Below, piece after piece: positions 12,214 to 23,096 of a stretch of DNA of 64,000 nucleotides (its first letter is position 1; each line of letters opens with the position of its first letter). Under the pieces are notes generated by a model. The model worked only from the letters and a program-made list of their open reading frames with translations, searched no databases and was not told the origin of the DNA. The stretch lies in the NCBI GenBank assembly GCA_026413225.1, contig CM048575.1:5174001-5238000 (forward strand). Direction: 5' to 3'. The position numbers and the translations under genes were made by a program. Origin of the DNA: Otis tarda (taxonomy: Eukaryota; Chordata; Aves; Otidiformes; Otididae).

Positions 12214-15200
12214 ATGGAGACCATCCTGGAGCAGCAGCGGCGGTACCATGAGGAGCGGGAGCGGCTGATGGACGTGATGGTGAAGGAGATGCTCACCAAG
12301 AAGTCCACGGTGCGTCTGGGGCCGCGGGGAGGGGAGGCGGCCGCGGCCCGCGCTCCCCCCGCTCCTCTCCCCGCTCACCCCGCTCCTCTCCCCGCTCCCC
12401 CCTCCTCTCCCCGCTCCTCTCCCCGCTCACCCCGCTCCTCTCCCCGCAGCTTCGCGACCAGATCAACTCGGACCACCGGACGCGGGCCATGCAGGACGTG
12501 AGTGCGCCGGGGCCGCGGGCGGGCGGCCCCCGCAGGCTGGGGTGGGCCCCGGGGGCAGCGCGGGGCAGGCCAGGCCTCGGCCCGGGAGCGGGGCCGGTAC
12601 CCGGTGACGCGCGCTGCGCATCTGAGGCTTTTTTTCGTTTTGCAGAGGTACATGGAAGTGAGCGGCAACCTGAGAGACTTGTATGACGACAAGGACGGGT
12701 AAGTGCTTGAACAGAGACCTGAGCGTCTGCTGAGTGAGGTTTGCAGAGGAGGAACCCGGGGGCTCCTTCGAGTCATTTGTAAATACGTGGAGTAATGCTG
12801 GTATGTGAGACCAGGAACCAAATTTTGGAGACTAAACCTGCTAGAGCAGAACCCAGCTCGCCCTGGCTGTGTACATGCTGGATTTCCGCGTTTTGTTACG
12901 TTCCTGTTTTAAGTTATGGGGAGAGAGCTGCCCTGGAGGTTTGTAAGGTACCGCGTGTTCAGTGGGAGACGGGACCCGGAGCCTCAGGCTGTACGTCTGC
13001 AGAGTGAGATGTGCTGTGGTGTTCTGAGAGGTTGCAGTCAGTCTTACTGGAGCTTTCTGTGAGCAAAATGCAGCACTAGGTCTGGAAAAAAGGTTACATC
13101 AGTGGCAACATGTTTTCCTTTACGTTTGTAATCTTTCTTTTTTCACGAACTCGCAGCTTACGTAAAGAAGAGCTCAGCGCCATTTCAGGGCCAAATGAGT
13201 TTGCAGAATTCTACAACAGACTGAAACAAATTAAGGAATTTCACCGGAAGCACCCCAATGAGGTAAGTAGTTATCTACTTGATAAGAGCAGGTCATTTGT
13301 GCTGCGTTGGACCTCATCCCTACGATAAACAGACTTTTTTTTTCTGGTTTGGTTGCCTTAATATACAAGTACTGAGTACAGTAAGGCCAGGCAGAGGCAG
13401 TGTAGGCTCTTGGGAGAGCGGTGTGAGCAGAAGACACCAGGTGCCAACCGTGTCCCCTGTGTGCTAGCTCAGGAACGTTCTGCTGCCGCGTGCTGGTGAA
13501 GTCAGATTTCTTTCGTTGTGCAAAAGTGGTGCTGGAGAAATGCTTTGGCTACCAGCTTTATTGTGTGCAGCCTGTTGTGGTTTTATATTAATTATCCTGG
13601 GACATCAGCCGAAGTAGTAATTTTTTCTGTCGCTTCTGTCTGTTCTTGAAGATCTGCGTTCCGATGTCAGTGGAGTTTGAGGAACTGTTGAAGGCCAGAG
13701 ATAACCCGAGTGAAGAAGCTCAAAGTAAGTTTGTAGTTTTTCTCTTGGGGCCAGTTGAAGTGAAAATACGGTGCTTGCTTGAGAGGCGTGATTTAATAGA
13801 TTTTTGATCTGTTTTGCATGTTTCAGAGTTCCGCCTCCCTTTTACTAAATGGCTTCTGAAAGTTGCTCTTTTGCCATTTAAATTCTTCTGAACTGCAGCC
13901 CCCGGGAATATTCCGCAGTAGTGGTGCTCCTCTTGGGGAGCGAGTGTCAGGTGAACGATCAAGGAGCGTCCCACTTGCACTGTAAACATCATCTTAGGCA
14001 TAAATTAGTCCACAGTTCATCCTTTTGAAGTTCTACAGCATAGGTATAATAAGTCAGGAAGGTGAAGCTCATAATAAAGCTCTTCGTGATCTTTCCTTCA
14101 GATCTGGTGGAGTTCACAGATGAGGAAGGGTATGGGCGATACTTAGATCTGCATGATTGTTATCTCAAGTACATTAATCTGAAATCGTCCGAGGTAAGTG
14201 GCTGCATGTGTCTGGGCAGCTTCAGCGCTTAAGGCTGCGGGGTTTTTCTTTGCTCGGTTCGTGGTTATTTGGTTTTTTTTTTTTTAATGTGAACAAGCTG
14301 ATTTCCAAACAGCTATTTCAAAGCCACTTTGTTGCACGTACAGCTTGCCAGCACCTGGATTTTGAATGCTGCTTCGTGATTCTTCTCTTTTGTTCTCTTC
14401 AGTTGCTGTCTCTCTGTCGTTAATGTAACGAAGGCCTTGTCAAAAGCCACTGTTTGCTGCTGCCAAGCGCTGCTCAGTGTCTAAGGCACAGAGAGGCCCA
14501 GGCCTCCGCAGCCCCTAATAATGGCACGAGCTAGTGCTTTTCTCCTGGTCTGGTAACTGGAAACTGGGTGTTAATTGGGCCACCTGGGGATCAATTCTGA
14601 CTCAAACTCTTTCATTCTTAGAAATTGGATTATATTACTTACTTATCCACCTTCGACCAACTCTTCGATATTCCCAAGGAGAGAAAAAATGCTGAATATA
14701 AGAGGTGAGCCTTTTTGCCTACCTGCGTCTTTTGTGACACTTGATGAGAAGGAATTCGCTTCTTAAATGTACAGCTGCTAAGAATATAATTAACAGTGAA
14801 ATTTACCCGTGGAATTGGGTCGCTCAGCTACACTAACTCAGTCTGAGCCCTGAGAAAACATCCAGTGCAGCAAAAATGTGGAAGGACCTTACTTTCTCCT
14901 TGCAACTGCTGCATCTAGAAATTGTGTGTTGAAAACTGTCATAATCTTGATGACTTCCATTTGGAGTACACTTGGGCAATTATTTTCCAAAGATGTTATT
15001 AAAGAAATATGTTAGAGGTTGGTACTGAGTGACCTGTGCTGGTGATTACTCTGCCAGGTACCTTGAAATGCTTCTTGAGTACCTACAGGAATACACGGAT
15101 CGAGTGAAACCGTTACTGGACCAGAATGAACTTTTTGGGAAAATCCAGACTGAGTTTGAGAAGAAGTGGGAAAATGGAACGTTCCCTGGCTGGCCGGTGA

Positions 15201-18200
15201 GCAGTCGTGAAGCCCACGGGAACACTTCTGTGTTGGTGATAGGTTTTCTACGAGTCATTTGTCTAAAGCTGTTTCTGAGGTTCAGTCTAACAGCAAAGCG
15301 TGTAGTTCTGGATCACAACGATGCACTTAATACTGGCTTAAACTTGAAAACCAACGTGGCTGGTTTGAAGCGTACCTTTTTAAGGTTTGCCTGTTTTCTA
15401 TCTCTTCTGTTGTTCTGTAGCTCAGTTTAGTGAGAGAATTTTTCTCTGAAAGGAGCTGCTCTTTTTGGGTTGGACTATTATACTGCATGAAGTGTTGTGA
15501 GATGTCACAAAGACCTTGCGTGTGGTTTTTCTTGGCAGAAAGAGACCAGCAGCGCACTGACTCATGCTGGAGCCCACCTGGATCTATCGGCATTTTCTTC
15601 TTGGGAGGTATGTTTTCAGTGCTCTGCACTTAGTGCTAAATTTTGGGCAGGCGGAAGCGTAGTCATTTTGTTTCTCTTCATAATTTTAGTTGCTGTGCTT
15701 TCGCCTCTGGCGCTGCGCTCTCTGTATAAAACTTTGATTATGCTGACAGCTTAATTTCTCCTATGGGGGAGATGTAACTTGAAAGATCTGGTTAGGTTTG
15801 TTACATTCCTCATTTTTTCAGTGAGGAGTGGTACACCCTTGACAGTCCTTTCTTGAATGCTGTTTGTTGTTTATTTTTTTCATGAGTTAGAATGGACATA
15901 CATCCGTATTGCATTTGTTTAATAGCTTCTTTCTTACTGTGATTTGCTTTAATTGAACAGGAATTGGCTTCCCTGGGACTGGACAGATTAAAATCAGCTT
16001 TACTGGCCCTGGGACTTAAATGTGGCGGGTAAGGTGTAGTCTTTATATAAAGTTCCTTTTCAGGTTTTGAGGTCTTCCTGTCTTGCTTTCCTTTATGCAA
16101 TACTTGTTTTGTCCTCTCTGTTGTACAATAATTACTTTAATGATGTTTGAAAGACAAAACATTGAGTACCGATCGGGGGATACTGTGATCTATTGTTTTG
16201 AAAAGCGTCCTGTACTGGAGTCTCCTGTATAGAGAATTTGGCGTAAGGAATGAGGATGAGGAAATCTCATGAGCTCTAAAAAGCTAAATTTAGAATTTTG
16301 TTGCATGAATTCAAACAGTTATCGGGAAATGTAAGACTGTGGTTTGGGCTCATCTCTTCCCTGCTTCTCCACAGGACTCTGGAAGAGCGTGCTCAGAGAC
16401 TTTTTAGCACTAAAGGCAAATCTCTAGAAGCACTTGATCCTTCCTTGTTTGCCAAGAATCCAAAGACAAAAGGAAGCAAGAGGTGAGTTCCTACAGGTCA
16501 TTGTCAGGTTGGTGGTGCTCTCTTCACTTGGATGACAAGTATTCTACAGACATTACTCTTGTATAGTCATGGCGGAGAGAGTCTTAGGGTGTTAAAAGCT
16601 TTTCCTGTTGGACCAAATAGTCCTGAAGGAAATGGAAGATACCAGAGCTGAACGGTTTGTATGCAGTTTAGTTGACATGAGCTGTCTGGGACTTGTTTCT
16701 GGTTTTTTGTTGTATACAAGTCAAAGGTGTCTTTAGGAGATCGGTGTACGCATAATGTTTGCGGTTCTGGAATGGACTTAATAAAGTTTCCTTCTCTATT
16801 TCCAGAGACACTGAAAGAAATAAAGATCTTGCATTCCTGGAAGCTCAGATTTATGAGTATGTAGAAGTTCTTGGGGTAAGGATTTTATTTTGTCTTTGAG
16901 CTTTTTATTTCAGAGCTGTCAAATACCAACTGGAAAGTCATCCACATTTCTACCCAGTGCTTTCATAGACAGCATGTCCAGGGTCGTAATGTTCTAAAGT
17001 GCGTGTTAGCAGATAGCTTTTTCCATCAGTAAGTAGAATATGGTGAATTACATTTCTGTTGCTGTTAGCTGATTATTTGGCAGGCTTTTGTGAACAAGCA
17101 TGTTCACATCCCAGACTCAGATACAGAGGCTACGTGTTCCCTGTAGCCTGTTTTGTCTTTTTCTTTTCTTCTTTTCTTCTAGGTAACATATCAATGTAGG
17201 TAACTTCTATTTTGTGCCTAAATCACAGGGTATTGCAAACCTTTACTTGTTCTGCCATGATGCTTGCCTTAAGTTCTTGCTTCAGTTTGGGGCGACTGCT
17301 TTTAGCAGGATGGCTGTTGCTGTTAGCTTGTCACCTTGGAAGCGCTGATGGTAGTACAAGTCTTTCATTCTTTGCAAGTAGGAAATGTTATACTAAAAAC
17401 TTAAGTTGTTGGGCTAAGTAAAATGAGAGTTCTCTGTTTTGTGTTGGTCTTTCATTCCCCTCCTTCTGTACACTGAGGAAGCGTTTCGTGCTGGAAGAGC
17501 TTGCCCTTGTTGCTGTTGTGGTGTTTGAACAATTCCTTCTCTTTTCTCACACTCTAGGAGCAGAGACACCTCACTCATGAGAATGTGCAGCGTAAGCAAG
17601 CACGAACAGGGGAGGAGAGGGAGGAGGAGGAGGAAGAACAGATCAGTGAGAGTGAGAGTGAAGATGAAGAAAATGAAATTATTTATAATCCTAAAAATCT
17701 GCCTCTTGGTTGGGATGGCAAGGTAACTGAGAGTGTCAGGTGTGGGGAAACGGGAGACGCCACTGACTCCACACTGCTCCTCTGTTTGAACCTGCCTTGC
17801 TGTTTGGCCTAATCTTTGTTTCTCTTTGCTTGCCAGCCAATCCCGTACTGGTTGTATAAATTACACGGATTAAACATCAACTACAATTGTGAGATTTGTG
17901 GTAACTATACCTACCGAGGGCCCAAAGCTTTTCAGCGTCACTTTGCAGTAAGTAACCTTTTACTCCAGACACGTCAGTGCTATGTTCAGATACGCTTTAT
18001 AGTAAGTAATTAGGAAATCACCGGTAGTCTGGTGTGCCACTTGGAGTACCCAAGTGCCACTTCACTTCTGAAATGTGGGTCTGGGCTGATGCTGCAGGGC
18101 CATGCGATTGGAACTGTGAATTATGTAGGGCATGCTGAGGTCTCTTCTGCCAATTTCTGTACAGTCCCTTCTTGTTTGAACTCTTAATTCCAGTGTCCAG

Positions 18201-20184
18201 GTCTGACTGGTGCAGAGTGCCTGTTGACTGCCAGTGTAGTCTTACTGCCTAAAATACAGAAAAAATAATTTAATAGAATTTTTTAGGACTTGTAGGTTTG
18301 TATTTTGATAGTATTTTTTTCACCCTGTCCAGATTTTAGTATGTCTTTGATGTTGGAGATGAAGTGGCGTTCTCTCTCATACACTGACCTCTTGCCTCCT
18401 CTCCCCAGGAGTGGCGACACGCTCACGGAATGAGGTGCCTGGGCATTCCCAACACTGCGCATTTCGCCAACGTCACACAGATCGAGGATGCAGTCTCATG
18501 TAAGTAGTGATGACGTTTCTTTGCATGGAGCAGGGTCAGGTGGCGTAAGAACGCTCACGTTAGCTTTGGCTAAAAGTTTGTCTTACCCTATAACCAGAGA
18601 CTTGTTTCTGGAAGGAGGGTAAGAAACATGGTGCATGTGGGATGATCCTTGGACCATCCCTCCCACCTCTCGAAAGGACAGTGGCTTTTTTTTTTGTTTT
18701 GTTTTTTTTTTGTTTTGTTTTGTTGGGTACCTGCAGGAGCAGGTGCTTGCTAAGATTGCCAGCCAAGCGTTCATTTGTTGCCGACTGTTTTGTCTGTGGT
18801 GCTTTCTTTATGAAATCTCAGCCAAGTGCGATGGGCCACCATTTTTTCAGGCAGAATGTGTCTGCCATCATCCCACGTAACTCTTACTTGATTGATGTTT
18901 GTCAACATCTTCATGAGGACCCAGAAGAACCTTCAGAAATGGTAGAACCTTTAGGCAGATTTTGAAAGCCTACAGTACTTGGGATTTACAGTGATTATCA
19001 TTTAATGCGGCTAGTCTGTGCCAATGTTTTGAGGAGGCTACCTCACGCAGAGGTTGTTTCTTGAATCTGCGCTACTTAGGTTAACAGATACAGGTCATGG
19101 TTCCTGGAGGTAAATTCATTCTTGCCTAGAAGAAACCAAACAGCTGAAGCCTTGATTTCCCAAACAAGCTGTTCTTACCTTTGGAGCTGTATCTCTGGAG
19201 TAGTGTTTTTGGTGTCTCCTCTGTCCCATCCTGAATGATCGCTTCAGAGCCTTGCTTGCTTTAGTTCTTGTGCCTTTCAGTGAAGCGTACAGGGAAATGA
19301 TAAATTTGTAATGGATATTAGATGCATTCCTGGACTGCTGAAGTGACAGTGTTTTAAAATAAAAAGCTTGTGTATGTTTTACTAGATCAAAAACTACTAT
19401 CTCAAGGGAAATGGCATCAGATCCTGTATGACTTTGTATTTACAGTGTGGGCAAAGCTGAAACAACAGAAGGCTTCAGAGAGATGGCAGCCCGATACAGA
19501 GGTGAGACGTTCTAGAGGCTTTGGATGTCTCTAGTCCTGTGCACGTGGGAACCCCCCATGCATGAACTGTCTGGCTCTGTCAAAAGAATTTCTAAGAGAG
19601 CCCCCTGCGTGCTGGAGAGAGAAGCAGGAACCTGCACTGCTGGTTGCACAGCTCCTGTTAGTGGTGATGTATGAAAAGCACTTCTTGTCCTGTACTGGAA
19701 AGTAGTTCTGATGGGACAGACTCAGCCCGTTGTGTAGAAATCTTTTAATACACTGCTTTACAGTACCAACGTCATCTTTGTTTTCTGAGAAGAAAGAGGA
19801 ACTGCTGTGAGCAATGTGTTCACTTATCCTAGTGCCTTTTCGTAAACTCACAGCTCAGAACATTTTTGAACAGCACGCAGGGTAGCTGTGGGAAATACAG
19901 CCTGTCGTACAGCTTGTCGTTATTCTAACTCTGGATAAGCTCTTCTCCTGGAGCCCGCTGTAGATCCCCTGCGTACCGTCACGCAGAGAAGGTCGTGGCA
20001 GGGTGGTCGTGTTCAGTAGGCAGTGCTGGAGCTAAAACTCAAATGCTGTTGTACAACCCGAGTCAGGCTGTGTCCAGGCGTCTCTGAACTGTTCATTCCC
20101 TTCTAGGAGGAATACGAGGATTCCAGTGGGAATGTGGTGAATAAAAAGACCTATGAAGATCTGAAACGTCAAGGGCTGCTGTAG
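12214..20184 (+). CDS. SF3A3: SF3A3, splicing factor 3A subunit 3 / SF3a60 (17 exons, 501 aa)
   Basis: Exons: 12214-12309, 12450-12497, 12646-12698, 13157-13262, 13652-13724, 14102-14193, 14622-14704, 15058-15196, 15539-15607, 15961-16028, 16375-16482, 16806-16875, 17558-17722, 17837-17947, 18409-18499, 19446-19501 and 20107-20184. All are GT-AG, phases close, and the sum of 1506 nt gives 501 aa, the same length as human. The protein is nearly identical to mammalian SF3A3. It starts [14 protein letters not shown] and has an acidic Glu/Ser-rich segment at about residues 350-377. A matrin/U1-type C2H2 zinc finger has Cys408, Cys411, His425 and His431. The conserved tail is [14 protein letters not shown]3a60 joins SF3A1 and SF3A2 in the SF3a complex, which converts 15S to 17S U2 snRNP and helps U2 bind the branch site in the nucleus. 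Expression is expected to be ubiquitous from the CpG promoter. Confidence 0.98.
12351..12447 (+). repeat. Tandem CCCGCTCCTCTCC-type array in SF3A3 intron 1
   Basis: Intron 1 is only 140 nt. Its last 100 nt are a degenerate tandem array built from CCCCGCTC, CTCTCC and ACCCCGCTC units. The array itself forms the polypyrimidine tract that ends in CCCCGCAG. Such arrays vary in copy number, so the length is not certain. Confidence 0.75.
18687..18724 (+). repeat. T-rich (TTTTG)n tract in SF3A3 intron 15
   Basis: Runs of 9-10 T are interrupted by single G residues. It is a simple repeat with no coding content. It could be an old poly(A) tail of an antisense retroposon, but no body of one is recognisable next to it. 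Confidence 0.7.
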
Positions 20185-20373
20185 CTTTTCCCAAGTGAAG
20201 GATTTCACGTCTGAAAAGCAAGTGGAGTCAGCAGCTCTGACTCTTCTTCAGTTTCTGGATTTTCTATGTGCATGAATATAGATTTCAAGGATACTTTATA
20301 GAATCGCTTTCTAGTAAGCCCCTTGTGAAAAGCCAACTTGTGACATTATTTTATATAAAAAACCACCCTGGAA

Positions 20374-20379
20374 AATAAA
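20374..20379 (+). terminator. SF3A3: SF3A3 polyadenylation signal
   Basis: A canonical AATAAA lies 190 nt after the SF3A3 stop codon, in an AT-rich 3' UTR, with a GT-rich stretch (TTTTGTGTGCTGG) about 35 nt downstream. Confidence 0.85.
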
Positions 20380-23096
20380 CCAGTTTTAATTTAGGAAGTG
20401 CTGAGAAACCTGTCTCCTTTTGTGTGCTGGAAGGAAGAGATTTGATTACAGTATTTTTAAAATGTTTTTTACACAGTTTGAATTGTCAGAAACAATTGCT
20501 CCTCTGTTATTCCTGTTCTGATGGAAATTTTTATGATGAGGATTGACTTTCTGTAAAGCACGCGTGAACATGGCATGCTGACAACGAGTAACGGTCCTGT
20601 ACTGTACCTTGTGTAAGCATTCGGTTCTCTTTGGTCTCCTTTGCAATACAAATTTATTTGGCTTGCATTGCTGCTTTTACCTCAGGTCTGTCTCCCCGTG
20701 GAGCTTTAGCCACTGGGATTTTTTTCAGGGAATGAATAAGAAAGCTTGACTTAGGTTGGGCTGCGCGGGCAGTTTGTAGTTTCTCCAGCACTGTGGCAGT
20801 CCCAGTGCCCCCTCCAGCCCCTCGGGTGGAGTTCCATTTTGGTATTGAGCTGGCTCGTGTGCATCTCTAGCCTCAAAAAACCCCTTCCTCTATTGTTGCT
20901 GCGCAGGGCCGTTTGCATCTCCAGATGCCGTGGAGCAGCAGGTAACAAACGCTTCCCCTGGGTGCTGGTTTGCGCAGCCGGTGGTTGGCAGGGGTGGGGC
21001 TGGTTGCTGGCACGGGGGTGCGAGCCTGTGCGGCAGGTACCGCAGCTGCTGTCAGCGCTCGGAGGAACTCCACGGCTAGCCGCGGCCGCAGGCGTTCACT
21101 GGGCCTTCGGGGAGCAGACGGACAGGGTGAGTCAATGCTGTGAGCTCTTTCCTTTCCCTGCCCTGGGGGAAAGTTGTTCTCCTTGGGATGAGGCTGCGTC
21201 TGGTGGGCGTTCGTTCCTGGGCTGGGCTGTGCTGGAGCGGCGCCCTGCTCACTGAGGTTGTCTGAACCTGGCCTGGGTGGTGGCTGCCCTGGTTTGGAAG
21301 GTGAGAGAGATGCCAGCCTGCCTTGTCTCCTCTTCCGCTCTGAATGAACAGCCTCAGTGGTCTCCACGCAAGCTGAGAAGCTGCGCAGACACCTCTTTGT
21401 AGTGGGGGCCTGACTGTGGTGCCCAGGCTGGGCAGGTGGGAAATCTGTGCGAAAGGGATGTACGCGCCACTGGCCTGGGCTGGGGGCTGAGGGGGGCTGC
21501 GGTGGTGGCTGGCAGGGAGTGGAGACGCACGCAGAGATGGACAGGTGGGAAGGATGTGACTTCATTCTGAGTTAACCAGAAATATTTGAGCGTTGGCAGT
21601 GCAACAGCTCTTTATGATCCATAGCAGTTCCACCTCTCGCTAGGGAAAGCTACTTCAGCCGTAAATGTTCCTGTTTATGTGCCAGAACTAATAGGCCTGT
21701 GTTTGGTTCTTCGCCAGGTCCTGAGGGCCTGTTGCGTAGGCAGCTCTGGGAACGGGCATTTTTCACACCAGACTTTGTCCATCCACAGCAGGAACTGCTA
21801 TGGAGGGTCTCTCGCTGCCCTGAGGGCTGGTGGGCTTGGATCCTCCCGTGATGGGTGCTGCTGCCGGTGGGTCACATCTTCCTTTGCAACAGCATCAGCA
21901 AGCTGCTGCGTGGTGCCCAGCGCCATCCGTAACTACCCTCTCTTCCTGCTCCTGGCAGCTGCCTGCCGCTCTGCGTGTTGCCTGCAAGCGCCGGTGGAGG
22001 GTTACCACACCAACGGGAGCACGTGGCTCCCGGGGGGCTCCTGCTCGCCAGCAGCCGTGGTGCCCCTGGGCGCCGGCAGTGGCAGGCGGCTGCGGCAGCC
22101 TCGGTGGTTTTGGAGAACCTCTTGGGAAAGAGCGACTCTGGGTGTCCTGGGGCTGAGCCCTGCTCCTGCGAGCACGCGGCCGCACACAGCGCTGCGGCTC
22201 TGGGGCTCGCGCTGGAGGCAGAGCGCAGCCCTGTACCGGGGGTCTGCCCTGCACCTCTTTGGGGGCAGCTCCCTGCACCCTCCGGCAGCCGACCGTGGTG
22301 CTCAGCACCAATACAGGCAGGAGCTGGGCAAGCCCCTGGCTTTAATTTAGCCTTCTCTCCCCAAAGGTGCCTGCAGCCGGTGTCCTGGGGGTGCTCTGGG
22401 CCTCCTGCCCCTGAGGGCAGCCCATGGTCCCGCTCAGCGATGCGGCTGCACCCTGTCCTGCGCGGGGTGCAGGGCACCAGAGCTGCAGCTGGAGCTTGTG
22501 CTGGGCTGAGCCGCAGGGGAGAGGTAAGCACCGCTGCTGGGGCGCGTGGCGGTGCTGGCCGGCACCGTGCTGCTGGCTCGGGGGTTTCAGTCTGGGGTAG
22601 GCAGCTCCCAGGCCCCTCTGTGCTTGTTCGCCTGCCTCCTGCTGTGGCTGAGGCTGAAAGGGCCTGGCTGTTGCTTCCTAAAGCCCAGGCAAGCGCAGTG
22701 ACAAGGGTGCTGGATTATTTGGATATTTATGTTAGATGATTTGAGTTGAGATGACCTGGACGGCAGTTTTCTGCATGTCCTGCCACTACAGGGAACAAAG
22801 ATGCAGTGCTGAACAACCTGGATTTATCTGGTGTCCCATGGTGTCCAGATTAAAGGCTGCAGAATTTCCTAAGAGAAAGGTTTCTTCAAAAAAAAAAACC
22901 TTCAACAGGAAAAGTCTCTCTTATGTAACTTATCCTGGTATTGTTTCTGCCACCTCATCCCGAGCTGCGCGCCAGGCAGACTCGGGGTGCATGTGCTGCT
23001 GTGACCGCAGCAGTGACCGCTGCACCGTCCCCTCCTGCCCAGCTCTGACCGTGTCCCCTCCTGCCAGGTCCCGGGTGAGGTTGCCGGTGGACGAAG
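20380..23096. other. SF3A3 to Ly6/uPAR-like gene interval
   Basis: AT-rich until about 20.75 kb, then GC-rich. No exon is supported. The promoter and any non-coding first exon of the next gene should lie here, but I see no TATA box or CpG island that decides where. A poly(A) run sits at 22890-22900. An open frame at 21.7-22.7 kb contains a hydrophobic Leu/Ala/Cys run, but it has no start, splice frame or homology that I can support. Confidence 0.45.

Noticed and set aside
11148-12308. Minus-strand open frame of about 386 codons over the SF3A3 promoter and first exon
   Set aside because: It runs antisense through the CpG island and SF3A3 exon 1; openness is explained by GC content.
18505-18600. 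C/D-box snoRNA in an SF3A3 intron (TGATGA at 18509)
   Set aside because: No matching D box (CTGA) with terminal stem at a suitable distance.
21679-22739. Possible second secreted protein (hydrophobic Leu/Ala/Cys run near 21.94 kb)
   Set aside because: No start, no consistent donor/acceptor pairs and no cysteine pattern like the neighbouring gene; probably chance in GC-rich DNA.
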